A DNA stretch of 64,000 nucleotides from Scandinavium sp036495715 (GCA_036495715.1 DASXML010000077.1:35591-99590), one strand, 5' to 3'; positions 24,891-33,491 are shown, counted from the stretch's first letter. The notes: generated by a model from the sequence alone, not told the origin. A program made the numbers and translations.

Positions 24891-26402
24891 ATGACCGAAT
24901 CCACCCCCTTGCTACAGCTCATGGGCATCAGCAAGTTTTTCCCCGGCGTGCGCGCCCTGGAGAACGTGCAACTCAGCCTGTGGCCCGGCAAAGTGACCGC
25001 CCTGATTGGCGAAAACGGTGCCGGAAAATCCACGCTGGTCAAAGTGATGACCGGCATTTATCAGGCTGACGAAGGCGAAATCCTTTATAAAGCGATCCCC
25101 ATTCAGCTGCCGACGCCGGAGTCTGCGCACAAAGTGGGGATCACCGCCATTCATCAGGAAACCGTGCTGTTCGACGAGCTATCCGTTACAGAGAACATTT
25201 TCGTCGGGCAATATCTGTATAAAGGCTTTTTGAAAAAGCTCGACTGGCCGGAAATGCATCGCCGCGCCCAGGCGTTGCTCGCACGTCTCGAAGTGCAAAT
25301 TGACCCGCGCGCAACGCTAAAAACCCTCAGCATCGCCCAGCGGCATATGGTCGCCATTGCCCGTGCGCTCTCGTTTGATGCACAGGTGGTAATCCTCGAC
25401 GAGCCCACCGCCGCCCTTTCTCAGCATGAAATTCTGGAGTTCTATCAAATTGTTGAACGCCTGAAACAGGACGGCAAAGCGATTCTGTTTATCTCGCACA
25501 AGTTTGATGAAATCTTCGAACTGGCCGATCACTACACCATTTTGCGCGACGGTGTGTTCGTGGGTGCGGGCAACATTCACGACATCACCGAAGAGAGAAT
25601 GGTGGCGATGATGGTCGGACGTGCCATTACTCAAACGTTCCCAAAAGTCGCGTGCGAACCCGGCGACACGGTATTGGAAGTGAAAGACCTGTGTCACCCC
25701 ACTGAATTTGCACATATCAATTTCAGCCTGCGCAAAGGCGAAATTCTCGGCTTCTACGGGCTGGTTGGCGCGGGGCGTACTGAACTGATGCAGGCGCTTT
25801 CGGGCGTGACAAAACCGTCATCGGGCGAGATTGTCCTGAATGGTCGCACCGTTCATTTCCACCAGCCTTCCGATGCCATCAACGCGGGCATCGTTTGCGT
25901 GCCGGAAGAACGGCAAAAGCAGGGCGCAATTATCGAATTGCCGATCGCGCAAAACATCAGCCTGCCGCAGCTGCGCAAACTCAATCCGAACGGGATTCTG
26001 CACGACGACCGCGAATGGCGACTGGCGGATAACTACGCCACGCGTTTGCAGGTGAAAGCCGCCAGCTGGCGACAGCCGGTAGAAACGCTTTCCGGTGGCA
26101 ATCAACAAAAAGTGGTGATCGGCAAATGGCTTGCCACCCATCCGGACGTCATCATTCTCGACGAGCCGACCAAAGGCATTGATATCGGTTCGAAAGCCGC
26201 GGTTCACCAGTTTATGTCTGAGCTGGTAGGCCTTGGCCTGGCGGTGATCATGGTGTCATCTGAATTACCGGAAGTGATGGGCATGGCAGACCGCATTATC
26301 GTGATGCACGAAGGGTTGATGGTGGCGGAATATCGTGCGGGCGACGCGACGGCGGAGGTTATCGTCAGCGCCGCCAGCGGTGCGGGAAGGGAGGCGGCAT
26401 GA
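24891..26402 (+). CDS. Sugar ABC transporter ATP-binding protein (two nucleotide-binding domains)
   Basis: 503-residue RbsA/MglA/LsrA-type ATPase with two fused domains. First domain: Walker A GENGAGKST (about 40-48), degenerate signature LSIAQRHMVAIARAL, Walker B VVILDEPTAALS. Second domain: degenerate Walker A GLVGAGRTE (about 290), good signature LSGGNQQKVVIGKWL and VIILDEPTKGIDIGSK. This asymmetric pattern is normal in this family. The stop overlaps the first permease start. Probable L-rhamnose importer, equivalent to RhaT of rhizobial rhaSTPQ, not to be confused with the symporter. Confidence 0.88.
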   Translation: MTESTPLLQLMGISKFFPGVRALENVQLSLWPGKVTALIGENGAGKSTLVKVMTGIYQADEGEILYKAIPIQLPTPESAHKVGITAIHQETVLFDELSVTENIFVGQYLYKGFLKKLDWPEMHRRAQALLARLEVQIDPRATLKTLSIAQRHMVAIARALSFDAQVVILDEPTAALSQHEILEFYQIVERLKQDGKAILFISHKFDEIFELADHYTILRDGVFVGAGNIHDITEERMVAMMVGRAITQTFPKVACEPGDTVLEVKDLCHPTEFAHINFSLRKGEILGFYGLVGAGRTELMQALSGVTKPSSGEIVLNGRTVHFHQPSDAINAGIVCVPEERQKQGAIIELPIAQNISLPQLRKLNPNGILHDDREWRLADNYATRLQVKAASWRQPVETLSGGNQQKVVIGKWLATHPDVIILDEPTKGIDIGSKAAVHQFMSELVGLGLAVIMVSSELPEVMGMADRIIVMHEGLMVAEYRAGDATAEVIVSAASGAGREAA

Positions 26403-27406
26403 TGGTGCAATCTCTGCTTAAACACCGTGAAGCGCTGCTCGCGGCGGTGATCGTGTTACTGGTCGCCGCTATCGGCAGCCGCACACCGTCATTTATCGCC
26501 CCCGGTAATCTGGTGGAAATGTTCAACGATACGGCGATTTTGATAATCCTCGCCCTCGGCCAGATGATGGTGTTGTTGACCAAAGGCATTGACCTGTCGA
26601 TGGCCGCCAATCTGGCGCTTTCCGGCATGATTGTGGCGCTGCTCAATTTCCATCATCCGGAGATCCCGGTCATTGCCCTGCTGGCGCTGGCAACATTACT
26701 CGGCCTCGTCATGGGCATCATCAACGGGCTGCTGGTGTGGAAACTGGGCATTCCGGCGATTGTGGTGACGTTGGGTACGATGAGCATTTATCGCGGGATA
26801 ATTTTCCTGCTCTCCAACGGCGGCTGGGTTAACTCCAACCAGATGAGCGCCGATTTTCTCGGTCTGCCGCGCGCCGCACTGCTGGGCCTGCCGGTGCTGA
26901 GCTGGTTCGCCATCGCCGCGCTGTTTATTGTCGGTTATTTCCTGCGTTATAGCCGTACCGGACGCGCGTTGTACACCGCTGGCGGCAACGCTACGGCAGC
27001 GTATTACACCGGGATCAACGCCGGAAAAATGCAGTTCGTCAGCTTCTGTCTCTCCGGTGCGCTCGCCGGATTTTGCGGCTATTTGTGGATCTCACGCTTT
27101 GCGGTGGCCTACGTCGATGTCGCCAACGGCTTCGAATTACAGGTCGTTGCGGCCTGTGTGATCGGCGGGATCAGCACCATGGGCGGCACCGGGCGCGTGC
27201 TCGGCTGCTTGTTTGGGGCATTGTTCCTTGGCGTTATCAATAACGCGCTGCCGGTGATCGGCGTATCGCCTTTCTGGCAGATGGCGATTTCCGGCGCGGT
27301 GATTGTGATTGCGGTGGTGCTCAACGAGCGCGGCAACAAACGCAAAGGCCGTCTGATCCTGCGTGATGCGGTGCTGGCTCGGCAAAAAATGGCGGTGAAA
27401 TCATGA
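26399..27406 (+). CDS. Sugar ABC transporter permease 1
   Basis: 335-residue RbsC/BPD_transp_2 family permease with eight to ten hydrophobic segments. Family motifs ALGQMMVLLTKGIDLSMAANLALSGM and AACVIGGISTMGGTGRVLGCLFGALFLGVINN are present. The ATG overlaps the stop of the ATPase gene and its own stop overlaps the second permease, so the components are translationally coupled. Probable inner-membrane half of the rhamnose importer. Confidence 0.86.
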   Translation: MMVQSLLKHREALLAAVIVLLVAAIGSRTPSFIAPGNLVEMFNDTAILIILALGQMMVLLTKGIDLSMAANLALSGMIVALLNFHHPEIPVIALLALATLLGLVMGIINGLLVWKLGIPAIVVTLGTMSIYRGIIFLLSNGGWVNSNQMSADFLGLPRAALLGLPVLSWFAIAALFIVGYFLRYSRTGRALYTAGGNATAAYYTGINAGKMQFVSFCLSGALAGFCGYLWISRFAVAYVDVANGFELQVVAACVIGGISTMGGTGRVLGCLFGALFLGVINNALPVIGVSPFWQMAISGAVIVIAVVLNERGNKRKGRLILRDAVLARQKMAVKS

Positions 27407-28407
27407 CCAAAATTTTGACGACTGACGAAGTGCAAAACTCGTCATCCACGCCGTCCCTTTTCCAACGTCTCGCATGCTGGGAAGGATTTTTGCTGGCGGT
27501 CACGCTGGCGGTGTTCGTGGTGAATGCGTTCGCGTCACCCTATTTCCTCAACATCTGGAATCTGTCGGATGCCACGTTCAACTTCACTGAAAAAGCGATC
27601 ATCGTGCTGCCGATGGCGATGCTGATCATTGCCCGTGAAATTGACCTGTCGGTGGCGGCCATTATCGCGCTTAGCTCGACGGCAATGGGCTTCTGCGCGG
27701 CGGCAGGCGTGGATACGCCACTGCTGGTGCTGGTTGGGCTTGGGGTTGGCGTGCTATGTGGACTGGTGAATGGATTACTGGTCACCCGGCTGAACCTTTC
27801 TTCGATTGTGATAACCATCGGCACCATGAGCCTGTTCCGCGGCATCTCTTACATCCTGCTCGGCGATCGGGCGCTGAATCACTACCCGGCGAGTTTTGCC
27901 TGGTTTGGTCAGGGCTACGTGTGGGGCGCGCTGTCGTTTGAGTTCGCACTGTTTATCCTGCTCGCCGCGATTTTTACCTTCGTGCTGCACAAAACCAACT
28001 TTGGTCGCCGCACGTTCGCCATTGGCAATAACCCCACCGGCGCGTGGTTTTCCGGGATTAACGTTAAACGCCACAACCTGCTCCTGTTCGTGCTGGTCGG
28101 TTTGATGTCCGGGCTTGCGGCGGTGCTGCTGACGTCGCGTTTGGGTAGTACGCGCCCCACCATCGCACTCGGCTGGGAGCTGTCAGTGGTGACAATGGCG
28201 GTGCTCGGCGGCGTCAATATTCTTGGCGGCTCCGGCAGCATGGTCGGCGTGATTATCGCGGCGTTCCTGATGGGGCTGGTGACGTTTGGCCTGAGCCTGC
28301 TCAACGTGCCGGGCATTGTGATGTCGATAATCATCGGCGCGATGCTGATCGTGGTTATCTCGCTGCCGATTATTACGCGGCGCATTTTACAGCGAAGACG
28401 GAATTAA
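27403..28407 (+). CDS. Sugar ABC transporter permease 2
   Basis: 334-residue RbsC-family permease, partner of the preceding one. IVLPMAMLIIAREIDLSVAAIIALSSTAMG and TMAVLGGVNILGGSGSMVGVIIAAFLMGLVTFGLSLL are the family signatures. Unlike RbsC, which pairs with itself, a second distinct permease gives a heterodimer, as in AI-2 (LsrCD) and rhizobial rhamnose (RhaPQ) systems. The start overlaps the upstream gene by four bases. Confidence 0.86.
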   Translation: MTKILTTDEVQNSSSTPSLFQRLACWEGFLLAVTLAVFVVNAFASPYFLNIWNLSDATFNFTEKAIIVLPMAMLIIAREIDLSVAAIIALSSTAMGFCAAAGVDTPLLVLVGLGVGVLCGLVNGLLVTRLNLSSIVITIGTMSLFRGISYILLGDRALNHYPASFAWFGQGYVWGALSFEFALFILLAAIFTFVLHKTNFGRRTFAIGNNPTGAWFSGINVKRHNLLLFVLVGLMSGLAAVLLTSRLGSTRPTIALGWELSVVTMAVLGGVNILGGSGSMVGVIIAAFLMGLVTFGLSLLNVPGIVMSIIIGAMLIVVISLPIITRRILQRRRN

Positions 28408-28475
28408 CGCCGGGTGGCGCGACGTTGACCGGCCTACCGTTTTGTAGGCCCACGTCAGCGCAGTGCCGTCGGGCG
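28408..28475. repeat. REP-like inverted repeats before the lactaldehyde reductase gene
   Basis: Two opposed degenerate REP units (CGCCGGGTGGCGCGACG and CAGTGCCGTCGGGCG), with GGCCTACC/GTAGGCC pairing between them, fill the gap between permease 2 and the reductase gene. Confidence 0.7.
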
Positions 28476-28506
28476 TAAAATCACAGCAATATTAAGGAGA
28501 ATAAGC

Positions 28507-29655
28507 ATGAGTTTTATGTTGGCACTGCCGAAAATCAGCCTGCACGGCGCGGGCGCTATTGGGGATATGGTCAATCTGGTGGCGGACAAACAGTGGGGTA
28601 AAGCGCTGATTGTCACCGACGGACAGCTGGTCAAAATGGGTCTACTCGACACCCTGTTTGCCGCGCTGGACTACCACGAGATGTCGTATCATCTGTTTGA
28701 CGACGTGTTCCCGAACCCAACCGAAGCGCTGGTGCAGAAAGGCTATCAGGCCTATCAGGACGCGCAGTGCGATTACATTATCGCGTTTGGCGGCGGCAGC
28801 CCGATCGACACCGCGAAAGCAGTCAAAATTCTCACCGCCAACCCTGGCCCATCAACGAATTATTCCGGCGTGGGCAAAGTAAAAAATCCAGGCGTGCATC
28901 TGGTGGCAATAAACACCACCGCCGGAACGGCGGCAGAGATGACCAGCAACGCGGTGATAATCGACAGCGAACGCCAGGTGAAAGAAGTCATTATCGACTC
29001 AAATATCATTCCGGATATCGCCGTGGACGATGCCAGCGTGATGCTCGATATCCCCGCGTCTGTGACGGCGGCTACCGGGATGGACGCCTTGACGCACGCC
29101 GTTGAAGCGTTTGTATCCGTGGGCGCACATCCATTGACGGACGCCAACGCGCTGGAAGCCATCCGTCTAATCACCCTGTGGCTGCCGAAAGCGGTCGATA
29201 ACGGCCATAACCTGGAAGCACGCGAGCAAATGGCTTTCGGGCAGTACCTGGCGGGCATGGCCTTTAACAGCGCAGGTCTGGGGTTGGTTCATGCGCTGGC
29301 GCATCAGCCAGGTGCAACGCACAATCTGCCACATGGGGTGTGCAACGCTATCCTGTTACCCATCATCGAAAACTTTAACCGTCCGAACGCCATTGCCCGC
29401 TTTGCCCGTGTAGCGCATGCGATGGGCGTCAACATTCACGGTATGAGCGACGAAGCCGCTAGCATGGCAGCGATTCAGGCGATTCGTGACCTCAGCGCCC
29501 GCGTGGGCATTCCATCTGGCTTCGGCAAACTCGGCATCACCAAAGCCGATATCGAAGGCTGGTTGGATAAAGCCCTCGCCGACCCTTGTGCGCCATGCAA
29601 CCCACGCACCGCCAGCCGCGACGAAGTGCGCGAGCTGTATCTGGAGGCATTATGA
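28507..29655 (+). CDS. fucO: Lactaldehyde reductase (FucO-type iron alcohol dehydrogenase)
   Basis: Group III iron-containing alcohol dehydrogenase, 382 residues. The NAD-binding loop is FGGGSPIDTAKAV (about 95-107). Metal-binding residues lie in TGMDALTHAVEAF and in GLGLVHALAHQPGATHNLPHG. The best functional guess is reduction of L-lactaldehyde, made by RhaD, to 1,2-propanediol with NADH, as FucO does in fucose breakdown. ATG at 28507 behind AAGGAG; the TGA stop overlaps the rhaM start. In E. coli the rha operon has no such gene and relies on fucO of the fuc operon. Confidence 0.85.
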   Translation: MSFMLALPKISLHGAGAIGDMVNLVADKQWGKALIVTDGQLVKMGLLDTLFAALDYHEMSYHLFDDVFPNPTEALVQKGYQAYQDAQCDYIIAFGGGSPIDTAKAVKILTANPGPSTNYSGVGKVKNPGVHLVAINTTAGTAAEMTSNAVIIDSERQVKEVIIDSNIIPDIAVDDASVMLDIPASVTAATGMDALTHAVEAFVSVGAHPLTDANALEAIRLITLWLPKAVDNGHNLEAREQMAFGQYLAGMAFNSAGLGLVHALAHQPGATHNLPHGVCNAILLPIIENFNRPNAIARFARVAHAMGVNIHGMSDEAASMAAIQAIRDLSARVGIPSGFGKLGITKADIEGWLDKALADPCAPCNPRTASRDEVRELYLEAL

Positions 29656-29966
29656 TCCGCAAAGCGTTTGTCATGCAGGTGCATCCACACACCCATGAAG
29701 AGTACGAGCGTCGCCATAACCCTATCTGGCCGGAACTGGAAACGGTGCTGAAAGAAAGTGGCGCGCATCATTACGCCATTTATCTCGATAAAGCCCGCAA
29801 CCTGTTGTTTGCCACGGTTGAGATTGAATCAGAGGAACGCTGGAACGCCGTCGCCAGTACCGATGTCTGCCAGCGCTGGTGGAAATACATGGGTGAAGTG
29901 ATGCCGTCCAATCCGGACAACAGCCCGGTGAGTGCAGAACTGAAAGAAGTGTTCTGGCTGGAATAA
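29652..29966 (+). CDS. rhaM: L-rhamnose mutarotase
   Basis: Interconverts alpha- and beta-L-rhamnopyranose, speeding supply of the anomer used by RhaA. ATG at 29652 (MIRKAFVMQVHPHTHEEYERRHNPIWPEL) gives 104 residues, the E. coli length, with the catalytic His22. The longer upstream frame overlaps the reductase gene and is non-homologous. Last gene of the extended rha operon, overlapping the reductase stop by four bases and followed by a strong terminator. Confidence 0.95.
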   Translation: MIRKAFVMQVHPHTHEEYERRHNPIWPELETVLKESGAHHYAIYLDKARNLLFATVEIESEERWNAVASTDVCQRWWKYMGEVMPSNPDNSPVSAELKEVFWLE

Positions 29967-29992
29967 GCTCACGTTCCACAGACAGAAAAAAC

Positions 29993-30020
29993 AAAACCCG
30001 GCTACGAAGCCGGGTTTTTT
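29993..30020. terminator. Terminator after rhaM, shared with the converging porin gene
   Basis: ACCCGGCT ACGA AGCCGGGT followed by six T's; an A-rich left side makes it workable on the minus strand for the converging porin gene, whose stop is at 30023-30025. Confidence 0.93.
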
Positions 30021-30022
30021 CA

Positions 30023-31390
30023 TCAGAAGAAATATTTAAACCGCACGCGGCCGCCATAGCGATCGTCGTTACTGCCCTGTTCGCCATCACCCTGCAGTTT
30101 CGACCAATACGCCCCGAGATAAATATTGAAGTTCTCCATATCCATCACGTTCGGGATTTGGTACGACGCATGAATGGTATGAATATCGTAAGTGCCCGCC
30201 TCAGTAAACCAGCAGTCTTCATCACAGGTAGCGCCGTTGTAGTCATCAATCTTGTTATGCGCGTAGATGTAACCCAGCTCGAAACGATGCCATAAGGCGT
30301 TAGCTCCGGCAGTGAAATCCTCTTCGCCCGATGCATCCAGATAAGCGGTGCTAACGTTCAGCACTACGCCGTTTTCCGGATCGTTTTTCAGGCCGTTCCA
30401 GGTCATGGTCATGCCGTAACCGGTTCGGTCCGACTGGTCCACAAATCGCCCGTGCTCGTCATAATAGCCGTAAGCGTTGTTGACCACGTTACTTTCCATC
30501 GCCGCCGCCACGGCAAACGCGCCTTCGGACCAGGAAATAATCGGGCGCAAATACGCTACGTTTTTCTGCTGATCCATATCATGACCGTGATAATTGCTGT
30601 CGTTAAACAACGCGGTGCCGTCCTCGAGCAGAGTATTCAGTTCGAAATACCAGTTATCGATTTGTTTACTCATCAGGAAATTGCCGCCGCTATCTGAACG
30701 ACCACGACCTTCTTTCATCATGTAGATGTAACCGTGACCGTCGTCATACAGGTCATTGGCGGTATCACCCGAGTGCTCAACAAACGTGTCCTGATTGAGC
30801 GGGAACATGTCGTAGGCTTCAAAACGCCCGACTTTCACCTTCCAGTCTTGTTCCTGACCAAAGAAGAACACCGCATCATCCAGATTCATCGAACCATACA
30901 TATCTGCCAGCGGCTGGGCTGAGAAACCGGCGAAATAACCATTTTCCAGTTTTCTCATTCCATCAAACCCTAACAGGATGCGCCCATTTAAATCCCAGCG
31001 TTCATTGCTGTTATCCTGATTGGAAATAATGGAACCATGACGGCTTTCGGCATCCATATTAAATTCCACATCGCCGTAAATTTTCAAATCACCGTAGCCG
31101 GAAAGCGATAAAGAGGGCGCGCTGGCATTCTTCGTGGTTTCCGTTTTTGCCGTTTCATTTTTCACCACAACGCGTTGCTGTACTGCGTTGATCTCCTCTC
31201 GGTCGGTGATTTGCTGCGCCTTCAGTTTCTGAACCTCTCGTTCTGCCAACTGAGCCCGGCTCTCGGCAGAAACCAATCTTTCTTCCAGAAGTTCTAGTCG
31301 TTGTTCTACAGTAAGGGGTTTTGATTTTGCGGTGGTGGTATTGGCAACCAGCAATAATCCAATCGCCACTGCCATTGCTGTTTTTTTCAT
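30023..31390 (-). CDS. Carbohydrate-type outer-membrane porin with N-terminal coiled coil
   Basis: 455 residues from the ATG at 31390. Signal peptide MKKTAMAVAIGLLLVANTTTA, then a heptad-rich segment (LTVEQRLELLEERLVSAESRAQLAEREVQKL, about residues 25-70) like the coiled coil of ScrY, RafY and BglH, then a beta-barrel of alternating aromatic strands ending in RVRFKYFF with terminal Phe. The barrel (GYGDLKIYGDVEFNM, NGYFAGFSAQPLADMYGSMNLDD) looks closest to RafY-type glycoporins. Substrate unknown; its place next to the rha locus suggests a sugar or oligosaccharide. Confidence 0.78.
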   Translation of the reverse strand: MKKTAMAVAIGLLLVANTTTAKSKPLTVEQRLELLEERLVSAESRAQLAEREVQKLKAQQITDREEINAVQQRVVVKNETAKTETTKNASAPSLSLSGYGDLKIYGDVEFNMDAESRHGSIISNQDNSNERWDLNGRILLGFDGMRKLENGYFAGFSAQPLADMYGSMNLDDAVFFFGQEQDWKVKVGRFEAYDMFPLNQDTFVEHSGDTANDLYDDGHGYIYMMKEGRGRSDSGGNFLMSKQIDNWYFELNTLLEDGTALFNDSNYHGHDMDQQKNVAYLRPIISWSEGAFAVAAAMESNVVNNAYGYYDEHGRFVDQSDRTGYGMTMTWNGLKNDPENGVVLNVSTAYLDASGEEDFTAGANALWHRFELGYIYAHNKIDDYNGATCDEDCWFTEAGTYDIHTIHASYQIPNVMDMENFNIYLGAYWSKLQGDGEQGSNDDRYGGRVRFKYFF

Positions 31391-31660
31391 GAGCAACGTT
31401 CCTTGAAGCAATAAAATAATACGGAAATGATATCCCGCAGTGAATATATATTTGAGGTGAATGCTTTATAATTATCATTCCACTACTGAACATTAAAAAA
31501 TCGTGCCATCTGGAATGGGTGATTCATTTAAAACCAAGGCTAGATAATGCGAGGGAACAATAATATTAAGAACGTGCGGAGTGAATTGAAAATAAACAAC
31601 AACGTGAGCGAGGTAACACCCTCTGTTTTAATGCATGTAATAAACAAATATATTAAATGC
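31391..31660. other. AT-rich intergenic region upstream of the porin
   Basis: About 270 AT-rich bases lie between the porin start and the terminator of the XRE regulator gene. No supported ORF. It should hold the porin promoter; several TATAAT-like strings occur but I cannot single one out. Confidence 0.4.
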
Positions 31661-31690
31661 AAAACCGCCATCATTATTGATGGCGGTTAT
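31661..31690 (-). terminator. Terminator of the XRE-cupin regulator gene
   Basis: AACCGCCATCA (31663-31673) and TGATGGCGGTT (31678-31688) form a perfect 11-bp stem with a four-base loop, directly after the regulator stop on the minus strand, followed there by TTTT. Confidence 0.82.
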
Positions 31691-31692
31691 AA

Positions 31693-32241
31693 TTAATTCT
31701 GCTCGGCGACCAGAATAGCCTGCGTATCCTCTTCCAGTGCTTTAAACACATGTGGCCTATCGCCAGGATAACAAATGTAATCCCCTTCGCCCAACTCTTC
31801 CGGCGCGTCTGTCAGACCCACCAGCGCTCTGCCCTGCGTCACAATAATATGCTCAACGGAACCCGGTGAATGCGGGTGTGAGACACGGTCCGCGCCCGGT
31901 TGCGTCATCAGCAGGTAAATATCTCGGCGTGCGCCCGGCGGGCACGTTGCCAATAAAATAGCCTGGTAGTTGGCCTGCTCTGCAACGACTTTTGTACCTT
32001 CGCCGCGACGGATTACCTGCGTCGTCGGCATCTGCGGTTCAAGCAGTCGGGCAAACGGAATATCCAACGCGACACAAAGCGACCACAGCGTTTCCAGGCT
32101 AGGATTGCCATTGCCCGCTTCCAGCTGCGAGAGCGTAGATTTAGCGATTCCGGCGCGGCGAGCAATTTCCGCCAATGATAGCCCGGTACGCTGGCGTTCA
32201 CGCACCAGACTTTTGGCAATCACGCTGATTGGCTGTGTCAT
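31693..32241 (-). CDS. XRE-family regulator with C-terminal cupin sensor
   Basis: 182 residues from the ATG at 32241 (MTQPISVIAKSLVRERQR), preceded by GGAG; an upstream alternative adds 26 residues. HTH_3 domain at about 8-62 (LAEIARRAGIAKSTLSQLEAGNGNPSLETLW), then a cupin_2 domain (about 110-180, SHPHSPGSVEHIIVTQGRALVG and GDYICYPGDRPHVFKAL). Such proteins are local repressors or activators responding to a small metabolite. It is divergent from azlC-azlD, and the 113-base gap contains a palindrome that is its likely operator. The effector is not known. Confidence 0.85.
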   Translation of the reverse strand: MTQPISVIAKSLVRERQRTGLSLAEIARRAGIAKSTLSQLEAGNGNPSLETLWSLCVALDIPFARLLEPQMPTTQVIRRGEGTKVVAEQANYQAILLATCPPGARRDIYLLMTQPGADRVSHPHSPGSVEHIIVTQGRALVGLTDAPEELGEGDYICYPGDRPHVFKALEEDTQAILVAEQN

Positions 32242-32276
32242 ACACGGCTCCGTATTTCTCTCAATAAAGTGTAAAT

Positions 32277-32338
32277 CGAACGAATCGTTCGTCTTGAAAA
32301 ACGATCTGACTGCGTTCATTATAATGGAAACTCGTTCG
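32277..32338. promoter_or_regulatory. Candidate operator and promoter between the XRE regulator and azlC
   Basis: CGAACGA-A-TCGTTCG (32277-32291) is a perfect 7-1-7 palindrome. A further half-site TCGTTCG lies at 32332-32338. Between them is TATAAT (32320-32325), a likely -10 for azlC, so a protein bound at both would bracket that promoter. Assignment to the adjacent XRE regulator is inference. Confidence 0.6.
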
Positions 32339-32354
32339 ATATGGCCAAAATTGT

Positions 32355-33017
32355 ATGTTCAGACGTTACTTCCCCAGCCTGAAAGGCGACACCATCAAAG
32401 CCATCCTGCTCGTCGACATCGCCGTCGGCGTGGTCGGCGTTTCCTATGGATCGCTTGCGATGTCGTGGGGCTTTCCGCTTTGGGTGCCGCTGGCGCTTTC
32501 CACGTTGGTGCTGGCCGGTGCGTCTGAATTTATGTTCCTCGGCATTATTATCAGCGGTGGGAATCCACTGGCCGCCGCTGCCGCTGGGCTGTTGGTTAAC
32601 GCCCGCCATATTCCGTTTGGCGTCGCGGTGCGCGACCTGGTCGGCAAACGCGCCGCCGGGCTGCTTGGCTGCCACATCATGAACGATGAAAGCGTGGTTT
32701 TCGGCATGTCACAACCCACGCCCGAGCAGCGCAAAGCCGCCTATTGGCTATGCGGTTGCGGCGTGGCAATCCTGTGGCCGCTCGGCGTTTTGCTCGGCAG
32801 TGGCGTAGGGAAATTATTGCCGTCACCGGAGACTATCGGCCTTGACGCCGTGTTCCCGGCGATTCTGGTCGCACTGGTGATTCCAGCCTTTAAAAAGCGC
32901 ACCACGCTGATTCGTGCGATGACGGGTGCGGTCATTTCGCTGGCGGCTGTGCCGTTTACGCCTGCGGGCGTACCTGTGTTGCTGTCGCTGTTCGGCCTGT
33001 TCGCGAGGAAGAAATAA
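32355..33017 (+). CDS. AzlC-family branched-chain amino-acid exporter, large subunit
   Basis: 220-residue inner-membrane protein with the AzlC/YgaZ signatures: GVSYGSLAMSWGF, STLVLAGASEFMFLGII, AGLLVNARHIPFG (about 80-92) and MNDESVVFG. Works with a small AzlD/YgaH partner to export valine-like or other amino acids. The TAA stop overlaps the azlD ATG (TAATG), a standard coupled pair. Divergent from an XRE-cupin regulator. Substrate not determinable here. Confidence 0.88.
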   Translation: MFRRYFPSLKGDTIKAILLVDIAVGVVGVSYGSLAMSWGFPLWVPLALSTLVLAGASEFMFLGIIISGGNPLAAAAAGLLVNARHIPFGVAVRDLVGKRAAGLLGCHIMNDESVVFGMSQPTPEQRKAAYWLCGCGVAILWPLGVLLGSGVGKLLPSPETIGLDAVFPAILVALVIPAFKKRTTLIRAMTGAVISLAAVPFTPAGVPVLLSLFGLFARKK

Positions 33018-33340
33018 TGAGCGATACCTTGTGGATTATTGCCGGGATCGTGGTGCTGTCGGCGGGCACCTATCTGATGCGTTTTGGCGGCACCAAACTG
33101 GGCAATAAGCTGGCGCTTTCCGAACGCTCACAGGCGTTGCTCAATGATGCCGCCACCACGTTACTGTTTGCCGTCGCGCTGGCCGCAACGTTCTTTGAAG
33201 GCAGCCATTTCGCCGGTAGCGCTCGCGTCATCGGCGTGGCGGTCGCGGTGTTCCTCGCCTGGCGCAAAATGCCGTTGATTGTGGTGATCGTTGCCGCCGC
33301 CGTGGTCACGGCACTGTTGCGCTATTTCGGCCTGCATTAA
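33017..33340 (+). CDS. AzlD-family branched-chain amino-acid exporter, small subunit
   Basis: 107 residues with three to four membrane helices (DTLWIIAGIVVLSAGTYLMRFGG, LLFAVALAATFF, VIGVAVAVFLAWRKMPLIVVIVAAAVVTALLRY). The N-terminal region and length fit AzlD/YgaH, the obligate partner of AzlC. It overlaps azlC by one base and is followed by a strong hairpin. Confidence 0.88.
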   Translation: MSDTLWIIAGIVVLSAGTYLMRFGGTKLGNKLALSERSQALLNDAATTLLFAVALAATFFEGSHFAGSARVIGVAVAVFLAWRKMPLIVVIVAAAVVTALLRYFGLH

Positions 33341-33347
33341 TCGCTCA

Positions 33348-33377
33348 GCACACTCAGGCTTTACCGCCTGAGTGTGC
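33348..33377 (+). terminator. Strong hairpin after azlD (terminator without T run)
   Basis: GCACACTCAGGC and GCCTGAGTGTGC are exact reverse complements around TTTACC. No T run follows, so it may act as an mRNA 3'-end barrier or as a weak terminator. Confidence 0.55.
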
Positions 33378-33491
33378 GCTACGCCGCAAAACTTAGCGCC
33401 GTTTCTGTCATCCCCTGCGGACATATTGCCCGTCAGCTTTCCCGTCGCACATCGCTACACTGAGAGTCTGTTTTTTAGACGGAATATCAGC

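Noticed and set aside
24891..26402. Degenerate Walker A and signature motifs as signs of a broken ATPase
   Set aside because: The asymmetric motif loss is characteristic of RbsA/MglA/LsrA-type fused ATPases and is functional.
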